This document shows, in pieces, positions 9,787 to 23,039 of a stretch of 58,818 bases of DNA. Under the pieces are notes generated by a model that made no database searches, was not told the DNA's origin, and worked only from the letters and a program-made list of their open reading frames with translations. The number at the start of each line of letters is the position of its first letter. Position 1 is the first letter of the stretch. Origin of the DNA: Blepharisma japonicum (taxonomy: Eukaryota; Ciliophora; Heterotrichea; Heterotrichida; Blepharismidae); NCBI GenBank assembly GCA_949751835.1, contig CATKHK010000145.1:1-58818 (forward strand), in the 5' to 3' direction. The translations under genes and the position numbers were made by a program.

Positions 9787-12700
9787 ATGGATCGAGCTTT
9801 ACCTGAGGACTATAGAGTTTGGCTGAAAACAGGCAATTACTTTATCCAAGAAAATATGCTTATAGAAGCAATAGAATCCTACAACGAAACAATAATACTT
9901 AAGCCTGATTGCCCGAGCGCTTACTCGAACAAAAGTGCAGCTCTTCATGCTTTAGGCAAAGATCTTGAAGCAATTGAAAACTGCGACAAAGCAATAAAAA
10001 TCAAGCCTGATTTTACCGAAGCTTACATTAATAAAAGCATTGCTCTTTTAGCTTTAGGTAGGAATCTTGAAGCAATAGAATGCTGCAATGAAGCAATTAA
10101 ATTGCAACCTGAATGTACTAAAGCTTACATTAGTAAGAGCAATGCGCTTTCTGCTTTAAACAGAAATGATGAATCAATCATGTGCTTAAACGAAGTGATC
10201 AATCTGAATCCTGGCCATGCTGTAGCTTACATTAATAAGAGTGTTAATCTATGTGCTTTAGAAAGATATCTTGAAGCAATAGAATGCCTAAACGAAGCAA
10301 TTAAAATCCAGCCTGATTATTTTGCAGCATATCTTAATAAGAGTAAAGCTTTTCACGGTTTAGGCAGATATGTTGAAGTAATAGAATGCTGTAATGAAGC
10401 AATTAGACTAAAATCTGATTGCATTGATGCTTATTGTAGCAAAGGAGTTGCTCTTTACAAGTTGGGTAGGAATCTAGACGCAATAGAGTGTTATAATCAG
10501 ATAATCAAACTCGATCGGTTTAGTGTTTCAGCTTATATTAATAAAAGTTTTGCTCTTTATGCTTTAGGCAGAAATCTCGATGCATTAGAATGCCACAATG
10601 AAGTAATCAAACTCAAGCCTGACCATGTTGAATCTTATATCAACAAAAGTTCAGCTCTTTATGCTTTAGGTAGATATCCTGAAGCAATAGAAAGCTTAAA
10701 TGAGGCCATTAGACTAGATCCTTCCTGTTTTGAAGCTTATTTAAATAAAAGCCAAGCATATTATATTTTAGGTAGGAACATCGAAGTTATAGAATGCTGT
10801 AACGAAGCAATTAGACTCAATCCTAATTCTGTTGAAGCTTATGCTAGTAAAGCTAGCGCTCTTTCTGCAATAGGAAGAAATGAAGAAGCAATAGCATCTT
10901 ATAACGAAGCATTAAGGCTAAAACCTGATCTGGTTGAAGCTTATATTAATAAATGCAACTCTCTTTTTGATCTAAGCAGACATTCTGAAGCAATAGAATG
11001 TTGCAATAGTGTAATCAAGTTAAATCCTGATTGCGCTGAAGCTTATATAAACAAAGCAAGTGCTTTAAATTCTTTAAGAAGAAACACTGAAGCAATAGAA
11101 TGTTGTAATGAAGCAATTAAGTTAAACCCTGGTCTCGCTGAGGCATATAATAATAAAGGTAATGCTTTTAGTGATTTAAATAGAAAAGTGGATGCAGTTG
11201 AATGTTTTAATGAAGCAATTAAAGCAAATCCTTTATATACTGAGGCTTGAATAAATAAAGGCTCTTCCCTTGTTCGATTAAACAGATATACTGAGGCTAT
11301 AGAAGCTTGTAATGAAGCAATCAGACTAAATCCTTATTATCCTGGTGCTTATATAAATAAAGGCATGGCTCTTAGCAATTTGGGCAGAAGTAATGAAGCG
11401 ATCGAGTGTTACAATGAAGCGATAAAACTAGATCCTAGCATGCCCCAAGCTTACACTAATAAAGGGAATACTCTTAAAGATTTAAGGAGAAATATTGAAG
11501 CAATAGAATGCTATAATGAAGCAATCAAGCTTAAACCTGATGATGGTGGAACTTATATAAATAAAGGCAGTGCTCTTATTGCTTTAGGTCAATTTGTTGA
11601 AGCAATAGAATGCTGTGAAGCAGGAATCAAACTTAATCCAGGTTATGTTGAAGCTTACTCTAATATAGGCGGCGCTCTTAATGGTTTAGGCCGAAGTGCT
11701 GATGCAATAGAAAGCTGCAATGAAGCAATTAAATTGAAACCAGACTTTCCTTTTGCTTATACAAATAAAGGAGATGCTCATTATGCCTTAGGCGATAATG
11801 ATGAAGCAATAAAATGTTATAATGAAGCAATTAGACTTAAACCTGATCATTATGTAGCTTATTTTAATAAAGGCATTTGTCTCTGCTCTCTTCGGAGGTA
11901 TCTTGAACCACTAGATTGCTATAATGAAGCAATCAAGCTTAAGCCTGATTATGCTCAACCTTATTTTAATAAAAGCTTGGCTCTTTATGCCCTAAATAGA
12001 AATGAAGAAGTCATAGAGTGTTGTAACCAATTAATCAAGTTTTGACCTGATTTTGCAGATGCTTATATATATAAAAGTAAGGCATTTTATGCTTTACATA
12101 AATATGTTGATGCAGTGGAATGCTGTACTGAAGCGATCAAACTCAATCCTTATAGCCATTTGTATATGTGCTATCGAGGTCAAGCATTTAATTCCCTAGG
12201 GCAAGAAATAGAGGCTTTAGAGGACTTTAATAAATCTTACAATTTACTGAAGGAGATTGAAATGAATGAGGCCAGGAATAACACTCAAATAAGATTTTAT
12301 GATGAAACTATTAATATATTAAATAAAGATCGAGTTGAACTCCTTCAAAAACTCGTTCAAATACAGAAAAGCATTGTTGAGTTTAAAGAGGAATTTCAGA
12401 AGCTCAGAAAAGCTGTTCAATATAATTCAAGCTTTCTGGATAATATTGAAGCTCAAGAGAAGGAGATTCAATTTGAGCATTGTCTTTTCCTTAAAAAAGC
12501 AATTTACTGCCTAGGCTTAAATAATAAGGAGCATATCGAAGGAATAAAACAAAAAATGAAGCAGCTAGAGAAAGAATCTTCTATACTTCTTGAAGACTAT
12601 ATTTCACTAGTTAAAGATCTCCGATCAAATACTAAAGAATGCGAAATAGAATTGTCCTCATTTTGGGTAAACACAAAAATAGAAGACGATGATAAACTGA

Positions 12701-13506
12701 AAAATTACTATGAGACTCTGCTAGATAGACTTCTTCAGGCACTTGCAGAAGCTGAAATAGTTTGCTCTGATCGGAATGCTGCATTTGATGAAACGAATTT
12801 AAGCCTTCCAAACCTTTCTACGACAATAAACCTCACTCACAGATTAGGATCCTTGCTGAGTAATTCTTTTTCTGAAGAATCAAAAAAAATTGCCTCCGGA
12901 TCTATTAAAGAGTATTCAAGGAAACTGGTGGACTCTTTAGGCAATCATCAAGATACACGAAAAAAAGTAATTGTAGCAACAGCAGAGACTGTCACTTGAA
13001 ACAACAGAAAAAAAATAAAGGGTTGTGAAAATGATCCTGAAGTAAAATATTGAATAAGCAAAGGATTTGTAGTTCTTTGAAGGGATTTATTTAAGATAAA
13101 TGAAGAAAATATCCAGCAAAGCAAACCCGAAATTTTAGGTTGCATTGATGCACTAAAGATACTATACGCAATCCAGTATAATCTTATTCTGAAAGATTTA
13201 AGTCCAGATGAAATCATTAATCGATTGGTCTTAGTTCTTGATTCCTATATATTTTCAAAAGGTAAAAAAATAAATGCAAAACAAAAGTGTAAGTGCTGTT
13301 GCAATATATTCTTGATAAAAGAGATAGAATATAAATGCCAACTACTGAATAAGCAAGCTTTAGTTAAAGACTTAATTACTTTAACTAACTTTTCATATTC
13401 TAAAGTCATCGACTGCGGTTTAAAGCTTCAGCAGCTTGGCTATAATTTACTAGAGCTTGATGTTGATACTATAAGAAGTTTGATGATAAGCTTAGAGCAG
13501 TTTTAG
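9787..13506 (+). CDS. Giant TPR-array protein (about 24 repeats)
   Basis: 1239 residues with TGA as Trp (for example at 11248, 12043, 12997 and in the C-terminal region); stop TAG. Residues about 8-825 are about 24 consecutive 34-residue TPR units of the form AYINKGxALxxLGRxxEAIECxNEAIKLxPD. At 11248 the TGA sits where neighbouring units have Tyr (A-W-INKG), a conservative aromatic change. Residues about 830-1065 are helical/coiled-coil; about 1085-1239 form a unique C-terminal region with a cluster KCKCCC near residue 1165. Damaged copies of its N-terminus and C-terminus lie on the minus strand at 44425-44601 and 45237-45649. Likely a protein-interaction scaffold, cytosolic (no signal peptide or membrane segment); partner unknown. 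Repeat composition resembles the O-GlcNAc-transferase/kinesin-light-chain style of TPR, but no catalytic domain follows. Confidence 0.88.
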
Positions 13507-13599
13507 CTGTTAGAATTTATTTTAAATAGTTTATATTATTGAAGTAATTATTTTACTAATCTACAGCTATAAGCAATAAAGAATTATAGATTTAATAAT

Positions 13600-15201
13600 A
13601 TGGATCGTAAATCATGCTGAGTACCAATATGCAAACGTGATGTTGCTTTCGTATGCAAGTGCAAAAATCCTGAAATTTATACCTGCAATCATCACTTAAA
13701 AAAGCACACTATAGACCCTGGCAAAAATCATCAAATAAGCCCACTTCAATTTGCTCCAATAGAAGGATCAAAAGAAGCAATCTGTGACTATATCTCACAA
13801 GAAATCCTGAAAAAAGAAAAAATGAAGAATGATCTCCTAATCTCTATCAACAATCATTTTTCAGACATAGACCGAAGAGCAAAAGAGTTCTTGAAGAAAA
13901 TAGACTCAGAGATAGAATGATTGCAAAACTATCTTGAAAAAATCTATAAGATTGATACAATATCGAAATTGGAGAAAGACGCAGTGATAAAACTACTGAA
14001 TTTAAGTCGTGAAAATGCAGTTTCGAGGATTAAAAGTTTGATTCCAGAAAGCACAGATCTACCGAATTATGCTAGAGAAATTTTTGGAAAAAGCAAAACA
14101 GTCAAGAAAATGATGAATTATTTTATCGAGGATAACTTCTTGAGCAAGATATTAAAAATAGACAGCTTTCTTGAAAGCTGCAAAGCAACTGCCAATGCAA
14201 ATGAACTGGTAGAACTGCAGAGTTCTATTCAGGAACTGATAGGAGATACTGAGAAAATTATGCAAGAACTTAATGAAGAAAGCTTAGAAATTAAAAGTAA
14301 GAACTCTAATTTTTATATCTCAAAGGGCAAAAGAGTCGATATAACATTCGGTAAAGAAGATAAGGAATCAATCAAAAAGACAGCAGTAGCACCTGAAATA
14401 GATGAGAAAAACAGCAATATTTACCTTATTGATGATAAAAATTTGCTTATTTATGACACTGACAATGAAAGGGAAGAAGTGATACCGCTGGAAACTGAAG
14501 AGCCCTTTGACTCTGGCACATGCATTGCTAGAATTCCAAATGGTGAATTATTCTGTTTGGGCATACACCCTCCATCTTCAGGATTTGCATTGATGATCGA
14601 TAAAAATTTTGAAATTCAAAGCCTCCCATCTGGGACACCTAGCAACTACTCATCAGCTATCTATTTCGAGGGAAGTATCTATTGCTTTGGCGGAATATAC
14701 GTCAATTACCCTATGCATTCAGCTTTATCAGAGAGGTTTGATTTAGGCGAAAAACGATGAAACAAGCTGACTCCAATGACCCAAGTTGATGCCTATTGCA
14801 ATAGTGTCATAGTTAATGGGAGTATATTGATTTCTGGATGACTGAATAAGAATCTCTTGCGGTATTCAATTGATACAAATTCTTTCACGACAATTCCTTT
14901 TGAATTTATGCAAGAGAAAAGAAAGCTCATGATAAACGCAGAGAGATTGTATTTGATTGAGTATGGTAATAATGGGTCAATCTATGAATGCGAAATGGGA
15001 AGCGATACTAATTGGACAAAAGTTTCTGCATCTCTAAGCACCAACCTAGCCTGGCAAGTTTATGTCTTACACAGAAAAGGAGAATTCTATATTGGGATAT
15101 TTGAATATAGCTTCTTCGAGAAAAACAAGAAAAGATATTATAAGTTCGATTTAGTTGTAAAAGTACTGATTGAACTGAAAAATAAGCAGATTAAATATTA
15201 A
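13600..15201 (+). CDS. Cys/His-module, coiled-coil and Kelch-like protein (paralogue)
   Basis: 533 residues from ATG 13600 to TAA with four TGA codons as Trp (13618, 13918, 14758 and about 14838). Residues 6-36 have exactly the same spacing as the gene at 4460-6199: C6-x4-C11-x7-C19-x-C21-x7-C29-x2-H32-x3-H36. A helical/coiled-coil middle (about 55-250) contains EGSKEAI and LLNLSRENAVSRIKS. The C-terminal part (about 270-533) is a Kelch-like propeller (SIYCFGG, LSERFDLGEKRWNKLTPM, LISGW). It starts 93 bp after the TPR gene on the same strand. Same inferred role: adaptor or scaffold. Its being intact while 4460-6199 is also intact suggests both copies are under selection. Confidence 0.86.
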
Positions 15202-15641
15202 TTTTAATTTTAATAAAATTTAATCTTAATGAAAATAGGCATCTTATGCTATAATAATTCGTTTTCTAGATTCATGCAGAGTTGTTTAGAATTTATCTGC
15301 TGAAATATCTTAGCAGCTACTCTTAATATTACTTCTTTAACGATTCCCTAAGAAGTCATCTCCATTTTTAAGTTTGCAATTAATATCTCCATTTATGTTA
15401 CCTAGTTGATTTAATATTTCCTTAAATGACCAATTTCCTCTTTTTGTAATTATTATCATTTATATATTATTTTTAAGTGCTTAATTTCTTTCCCTTCTTA
15501 ATTTATTAAAATTTTGCGACCATTTGCATTTATAGCCGATACTTGCGGAATAGAAATATCTAAGCTTTATAGTTGTAGGACGATAAGTTTCATTAGTTAA
15601 GATTCTAATAAAAGTATAAACAATTTACATTTATTATGAAA
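15202..15641. other. AT-rich intergenic stretch between convergent genes
   Basis: About 440 bases between the stop codons of two convergent genes. No ORF, no repeat unit and no clear terminator signal visible. Confidence 0.5.
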
Positions 15642-18600
15642 TTAAAAGTAAGGCTCTGATAATGCTTCAGCAAGCTTAGAAGCTGTCTTGAATACACTTT
15701 TACTTAGCCTTTTTTGCAGTAAATAATTGTTTTTATAATTTTCATTTTTATAAATATTTGAAAGAGAAGGCAATGTTTGCAATTTGTATGGCTTAGCAGC
15801 AAAAGTTTGATTTAAAATTGTACACTTTGACTCTTTAGCAGGAATTTTGATCTTTTTATCTATCATTGACCTGTTCAATTCACTCATTTTCTTATCCTTT
15901 ATTGCTTTAGCATCTACAAGCATCAAAGAATGATTTCTTGACAATTTTTGTGGGTTCATTTTTATTTTGGTTTGAAATAGAGTGCTTTTTAAAGTCGGTA
16001 TTCTGCTGAACTTATTAGGTCTTTTTACCTTAATTAAATTCATTAGCGTTTGTGGTTCCATAAAGCCGCGGCCTTCAATTAGCATGGACCTCTCATCATA
16101 TGGCTTTGGCTTTAAATTCTGCTTTTCTATATTCTGGCTGAGCTTATTAATTTCAGAGTCAATTTGTGCATCAATTGCACCTGTATTCAAATAAAATCTT
16201 CATGGAACATGGTTTTCAAACTCAATTTTGGCATTAACTTTCATAGTAGAGCCTTGCTGAAGAGCTCCAATAACCTCCCAAGCCTCTGTGGACACTAATT
16301 TTACATTTTTATCAAAACTTGTTGTCACTAGCGTAGAGTTTTCAGTCATAAAGTGCAAATGGCGGATCGATTCTGAGTGTAATTTCACAGAAAATATTAG
16401 CGAAACTAAATTATTTTGGAGCTCAGGCAAATCTTTTCCAAGCGGATTCCGTAAGCATTTTAGCTTGTTTTCTCATCCATCTGAAGAAATAGGAGCAATT
16501 TCCAGGCTATTTATTAATTTTTCAAATGAAAAAGCTTTAAGGAATCCTTTTTCATCTCCAATAAATAAAATATGCTTTTTATTGTCATATTCTGTTGATT
16601 GCACATATGAATTCATCCCTTCTTGGTCAATGTTTATAAATTTGTAAATATTACACCACTTATATGGAGAGGGTGGTATTGACCAAAGCTTTACTTCCCC
16701 ACTGATATCACAAGAGACAACCAATGGATAAAGCTCGACCGTTTGAATTGCAGAAATTTCTCTGCTATGGGAAAACTCATGGTCAGAAAGCTCGCCTGCT
16801 TCTAGATCTCAGAATTTCACTGAGCCATCACCTGCACCAATTACTAGTATGCTAAGGAAATATACAAGTTTTAATGAATGGGCGATGCTTCAGACTTCGT
16901 CTACTAAATAAAGAAGATGGGAGTCTGAAAGGACATTGTCATCATGGACCATGATGACCATATCTAAGCTTGACGTTACAATTAGATTCAGTTGTGTTGA
17001 GGAGCTAATACAATTAATTTCTGCTTTATGATCAGTTAGCGACTTCATCAAAGCTCCATTCTTTATATTATGCACTCTGACATTGCCCTTCTGGTTACCT
17101 AAAATGATTCTCTTTGCTAAATAATCCATTTCTGCACAAGAAATATCCCCATCTGCAGAGGGTGCATAAAAATTTTCATATTTCCCTGTAAGTGCATTCC
17201 ACAATTTGACTTTATTAATAATGGGAGTCACCATTTTTTGGGAGTTTGGAGTATAATAACAGCCTAATGGAATATTATCATCAACCAAATGAGGGCTGCA
17301 GTTCTTATCATAATCATAAAAAACCAAAGACTTGCCTCCAAATATCAGCCTTTGCTGCTTCGGAATATACAAAAAATCCGTCAACGAAAACCTCTCTCCA
17401 GATCGTTTTTCTTCAATATTAAATGTCTGCACACAGCTTAAGTTCCTTATATCTCATACTTTTACATACCCGTCAATATCAGCTGAAATTATTTGTGGAC
17501 TATTTGGGAGTACTTTAACCCCTACCAGGGATGCGCTATGGCCTTCAATAGTAAATGCAGCTGAGTCAATATACGGATTTCATACATAAATATCATGATC
17601 AAACCCAGAAGAGAAAAGAAGCCGGTACTCAGAATTAAAGGCAAGCGAAAGGACACCTTGAGTGTGACTGCTATATACCCTGCGTGGTTTATTAGATATA
17701 GTATCCCACAAAATTACTTTGCGGTCTAGTGAGCAGGAAAATAAAAACTCAAATTTTGGGATCGCAAAAATGTCAGTCACCAGATCTTCGTGGCCTTCAC
17801 TTAAGACTTGGGCTGGAAAATTTGATTCTCGGTCTTCATAGTTCCAGATTTTTATGTCTCCTTCGCTGTCCCCTGTATATAAAATCCTGTTCAAGTAATT
17901 CCATGCTACAGTTCTTTGAGGCTCTTTACAGTAAAGTATTGGGTATCCTCCCTTGTGATTCATTGAGTGAAAATGAGACCCATTTGTGCCTCAAGATCTA
18001 ATAGTCCCATCATTGCATAAAGTTATTAAATATTGATACTCAGGCTCAGGTAAAAATGCCGCGTTATTTACTATGACCCTTCTTGGGCCTTTGTATAGAT
18101 AAGAAGCTTGATGTATATTGATTTGTTGGAATTCCTCATTTTGGACTTGAAGCTCTTTGCCCATAGTTTTGCCTGTTTCTGGGTTATAAAATTTGACGAT
18201 ATGGGTATAGTCCTCAATTACCCCAATTCTATCTAATGTCTCCATGAGTACAAGCCTTTCTACAGTCATGTTATTAGGACAAGCAATTAGCACGGGGCTT
18301 AATGAATAATTTTTAATGACGTCAGTTCTAGTCTTTTTCATTGCATTCAGAGCTGTAGCTTTTTCAATGATATAATTCGTGAATTCTTCTCATTCAACAA
18401 TCCCATTTTTATTAATATCAATGTCTTTGAATAGCTGAATAATTAGTTTTAGCATGATTTTATTTCGGTTTTCTAAATTTGGCTTCCATTGATCAAAATA
18501 AAACCTCAAACTGTTTACAAAATCTTCCAAATCTAATGCTCCGTTTTTTTTATCGAATTCTTTTTTAATCTCACAGATCGTAAATGAGTCAAGGTTCATT

Positions 18601-18701
18601 GTCAAGTCTAATAGCAATTCTTCTTCTAATTCCAGCTTATTCGCATATGCAGCTCTTTCTGATGGCAAAACTGTCGGCTTTCGTTCCAGTCTTTCCTGCA
18701 T
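15642..18701 (-). CDS. EF-hand plus WD40-repeat protein
   Basis: 1019 residues in one frame with TGA as Trp at many sites; ATG 18701, stop TAA. Residues about 20-115 hold an EF-hand region, with a canonical loop DIDINKNGIVEWEEF in which the W is TGA at 18390-18392. Residues about 120-870 form WD40 propeller repeats (IKIWNYED, VILWDTIS, KVWDIRNL, KFWDLEAG); the W of KVWDIR (17454) and KFWDLE (16809) are also TGA. The last 180 residues are basic and low in structure. EF-hand followed by WD40 resembles the WDR49/WDR64 and 'WD repeat on Y' group, associated with cilia or flagella in animals; this assignment is from architecture only. Probably a calcium-responsive scaffold, perhaps axonemal. Confidence 0.88.
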
Positions 18702-18761
18702 TATTTTAAGCTAAATTTTATAAAATATGATTTTAAGGTACTTATTTAATATCAAAATACT

Positions 18762-20669
18762 TTATTGGCTCGGGGTTTGGCAAATTAAGCATCTCATTGA
18801 CCTGATCTGTGACATGATCATATTTTTGTCATCGATTTCAATATTAAACTCATTCAAAGTGTCTTCGAAAAGTGCTGAATAAATATTGAAATCCTTTTCC
18901 AAAACCCCCAAGTTTTGGTGGGCAGCTTTTATTTTCCTCCTAAACTGCAGAGTGGCGCATCCGTTGAAGACTTTATTCATCCCATTCAAAATCATGTCAA
19001 TGTTGTTTTTTGTGAAATATCTTCTCAGCGGGCACTCAGTAGACATAACTTTCTTATATAAGCTCTGTGTAAAGCTGCTTCAAAATTCATCCCCTCCATA
19101 CTTGCCTACTAGGTTTTGTTTTTTGACCTTCAAAAGCTCAGTGTTCATGTTCATTTCTTCAATTCTACCTATAGCGTCAGTAAAGCATCTATTGATGTGA
19201 TCATTTTTTTCATCAGTCCACAACGCATTAGAAGTAGGAGGAGAAAGATGAGGAGACTTGTCGCTGCCGCTGGATGGCTCCCCAAAATCAATGCTCTTTA
19301 GGCAATAACGTGTTTGGTATGACTTGATGCTTTGTTCTTCAATATCTGCACATGCAATTTCATTAGAAGGTTTAAGGTTCAAGATCTGCTCAAGCTTCTG
19401 GTTCACCCGATTCCAACGCTCCACAATCCCTTGTGTAGACTTGTTAGCTGGACTTGGAGGTGGTCTAGGAGATCTTATTACAAATGGGCAAGCTTGCTTT
19501 TCTTCTGAAATGTTTATGGCAATCTGGGATGACCTGTACTTTAAAGGCGAGCTTTCTGAGCTTTTTCTGCTGCTTGTAGAAACTGTTTCCACTTCTGAGT
19601 TTTGTCTTGACTTATTGATTTTGCCTTTCGGTTGGCATTTTCGCATGCTGTTTATTGACGGAGACCGGTTGTGTGTCGAAATTTCTTTACAGTCCAGTAG
19701 ATACCATTTATAATCTTTATCATGAATAAAATCAAGCACAATCCCTTTGAGCTCCTGGCTCTTATAAATGTTGATATTCAAGAAATCAACGATTTCTGCC
19801 ACAATTGGATCTAGGTCTCCAGCTTTAATGGGATCATCCACCACAAGTATGCTATCTGGAGCTTTGGTGTTGACAATTAGTCCATGCTGGCTATCAGCAT
19901 TTCTGAATTCTTGGGCTTTCATTGATAGCGTCCTTTCGAGCTTTGGCTTCTCAGAAATGCTGGCACGAGCTGTCATATTGACCTTGAATGGGTTGTTAAC
20001 TGACCTTGAAGTTTTGAGAATCATGTTAGTGTACTTGAAATCCCCAAAAATAGACAGACTTTTTTTCTTCTGATAAGTCGCTGGCTTTTTGGCTCCTTTG
20101 GAGTTTTTCATTTGTTGGCGGTTTATGATAGTGCAGTATTTGGTTTTTAGACCTGCCCTTCAGATTGCTCTTGTAACAGAAGTCGGCTTGGATTTGCACT
20201 GGACACAGCATTGAATCATGGCTGGCCAGTCTGTTGAAGACTTTCAGAAGAACTCGGCGCTTTCGCGGGAGTTGAGCAGGATACTTTCTCGGTATAAGGT
20301 TTTGTAGAAAAAGACGTCACGCCTTGAGGTTTTTGCATTTCGATCGGGATAGAAGAAATCATTGTCACTGCAGGCTCGTGAGGTGATTGTGCCATTTTCG
20401 TCTGTTTTTAATAGATAAAGTGACGCTGCATTGTCTATTCGGATTAGGGTTGTAGGTATGTTTACATTAATGTCACTCGAATTTGCATATACTGCAAAAA
20501 GACTGTATATGCCGAGTCGCTGACCATCTGGAAGATTAGGCAGATTGCTGAGGTTTCTCTTAAGAGACTCCTCTTCCAAATGACTGCTCATGGCTGTTGT
20601 GACACTTTTTATCAATGTCCTCTTAAATGGGAAAGATAAGCTCGCTGGGAGAATTTTGTGCTCGTCCAT
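18762..20669 (-). CDS. Conserved protein of unknown family, copy A
   Basis: 635 residues, ATG 20669, stop TAA, TGA read as Trp (for example DEFWSSF at about 19079 and the stretch 20112-20243). I do not recognise a family. The N-terminal 120 residues contain DGQRLGIYSLFAVYANSSD and NVNIPTTLIRIDN, shared with copy B at 21144-23039. Then comes a basic region, then a conserved block (IVDFLNINIYKSQELKGIV and WYLLDCKEIS, about residues 205-255), a Ser/Pro-rich linker with a PRPPPSP run, and a helical C-terminal 180 residues (KYGGDEFW, then the FRRKIKAAHQNLG block). No signal peptide or membrane segment. It lies 60 bp upstream of the EF-hand/WD40 gene on the same strand. Confidence 0.82.
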
Positions 20670-21143
20670 GGATTTGTGGATCTTTTATTTATCCAGGACC
20701 ATTAGAAATATGGATTTTCTATGCATTGTTCATTTTAGTATTCTCACAGCAGGATTTGCTATTTAATTGAAAATTGTTGGGAATTTTAGACGATCTAACA
20801 ATAATTATTATTCGCCAGCTATTATATCATCAAAAAACAAAATGGTTATTTTAATATTATTAGATTGAATAAAGCATGGAAAATACTGATTCAATTTTTT
20901 AGATATGCTTTGTAATATTTCTAAGACAATTTTTTGGTTTATTTTATACATTTTAAAAATTTATAAATTAATGCTAATCGTAATAATATTTTTAATTTTA
21001 TCTAATTAATTTAATTAGACCTTCTTTCAGCATTTGTGTTTATCAATGCTTTAGATCTTTGTCTCTCCTTAAGATCTCTGCTTCTATCTCAATAATTTTA
21101 TTATAAATTATTTATAATGGATCAAGATTTAATTACTCAAAAT
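20670..21143. other. AT-rich intergenic stretch
   Basis: About 470 bases between two co-directional paralogues. It contains poly-T patches and no supported frame. Nothing recognisable. Confidence 0.5.
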
Positions 21144-23039
21144 TTAGCTACTTTGCTGACTCAGTGGCTGACAAATCAAGCTTTTCATCAGCCTTATTTG
21201 AGACATAATCATTTCTTTATCTACCTCTTCCACGTTAAACTCATTAAGCGTGTCTTCAAAAAAACCCGAATAAACCGCGAACTCGCTTTCAAGTATTCCC
21301 ATGTCTTGATGAATAGCTTTAATTTTCCTTCGGAACTGCAAGCTTGCACAGCCGTTAAAGACCTTATGCATCCCACTGGTAATCATTGACAAGTCTGAGC
21401 TCAAAAAATGCTTTTTCAGCGGAGAGCCAGTTGACATGATTTTCTTATATAAGCTGTCAATAAACATCGTCCAAAACTCATCTCCTCCGTATTTTCCAAT
21501 TAAATTCTGCGTTTTTACTTTCAGCAGCTCTTTATTCATATTCATTTCTTCGAATTTTTCTATTGCATCGCTTAAGCATTTATTAATATGCTCATCTTTT
21601 TCATCTGACCATAAAGAATTTGACGTAGGAGGGAACAGTGGAGAAATATCATTGACGCTGGATTGCTCACTATCTGGTATGCCGTTTTTCATTGTAAGTC
21701 TTGTTTGGTAAGCCTTGATGCTCTGTTCTTCTATGCTTGCATTTTTTAATTGACTAGGGAGACTTTTGCTTATCACTGATTCAAGCTTTTCATTTATTTT
21801 GTTCCAGCGGTCAACAAGGTCTTGGGCTGATTTTTTAGTTACGCTTGGAGATGGTGGCGGAGGAGGAGATCTCATGATGAATGGGCAGGATTGTTTTTCG
21901 TCAATGTCTTCGTCAGTCTCAGTCTTGTGGCTTTTGAATTTCAGCTTAGTTGTGTCAATACTGAGCCTTGTTCTGGTCTCTTTACCAATAATCTGCGATT
22001 TCCTTTTATTTTTAATTGAAACGTAGTTACTTACTGTTGAAATTTCTTTGCAGTCTAGCAAAAATCACTGTTCGTCTTGATTTCTAATGAAATCAAGCAC
22101 GATCCCTATCAGCTTTTGGTCTTTGTAAATATTGATATTCAAAAAATCAATTATTTCGTCGACCAGCGGCTCTAAGTCGTTTTCCTTTATCGGATCTTCT
22201 ACAACGAGAAGGTTTTCTGGAGCCCTTGTATTTATAATTAGTTCATTTTGGCTACATAAATTCTCCTGAGGATCAGGAGCTGGCTTTTCTCTACTCTGTA
22301 AAGTAGCAGCGCGGTCAAGTTTTTTCTTATCATCAAAGCTTTTTCGGGTTGTGACGTTGACCTTGTAAGGATTGTTGATAGATCGAGAAGTTCTGTGAAT
22401 CATATTGATGTACTTGAAATCTACTTGACTTTTTCTATGATACATGCTAGGTATTGTGCACTTTTTAGGAGCTTTTGGGTCTTGGTTTAGTTGCTGACGA
22501 TTTATGATGGTGTAGTATTTTGTTTTCATCCCTGCCCTCCACAGTGCTCTTGTAACTGAAGGCGGCTTAGTTTTGGTTTGGATGCAGGTTTGAATTAAAG
22601 CTGGCCAGTCTTTAGATGACTTCCAGAAAAGCTCAGCACTTTTTCGGGAATTAAAAATTGTGCTTTCTTTATAGAGGGTCTTGTAAAAATAAGTTGCTCC
22701 TTTTTTAGTCTCTAAGGGGTGGAAAAAATCATCCTCACGACAAGGATGAGAAGAAATTTTGCCACACTCGTTTGTTTTTAATAAATATAAAGAATCATTG
22801 TCAATTCTGATCAATGTGGTTGGAATGTTTACATTGATATCGCTAGAATTTGCATAAACTGCAAAAAGGCTATAAATCCCAAGCCGTTGGCCGTCTGGAA
22901 GCTTAGGTAAAGAATTTAATCTCATTTTGACTGTCTCAGTTTCGAAGTGGTCTGCGTTGGCTTCTGTGAATCTCCTTTTTGAATGCCTTCGAAAGTGAGC
23001 TGGCAATGCTCCTGAAGAATTTCTAAGCTCATCCATCAT
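21144..23039 (-). CDS. Conserved protein of unknown family, copy B
   Basis: 631 residues, ATG 23039 (a second ATG follows immediately), stop TAA. A single TGA (22062-22064) is read as Trp in EQWFLLDCKEIS, where copy A has WYLLDCKEIS encoded with TGG; this is direct paralogue support for TGA as Trp. Same block order as copy A: PDGQRLGIYSLFAVYANSS, a WKSSKDWPALIQ block, the IIDFLNINIYKDQKLIGIV block, a PPPPPSPS linker (about residues 370-380) and a helical C-terminus with FRRKIKAIHQDMG. The two copies diverge mainly in the basic and Ser/Pro linkers, as expected for an old tandem duplication. Function unknown. Confidence 0.85.

Noticed and set aside
8549-12260. CRISPR-like repeat arrays
   Set aside because: The repeats are in-frame 102- or 204-bp TPR units without spacers, and the units are coding.
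20026-20211. A separate small gene in another frame
   Set aside because: It is an out-of-frame overlap of the 18762-20669 gene, whose own frame is open through this stretch with TGA as Trp and conserved in copy B.
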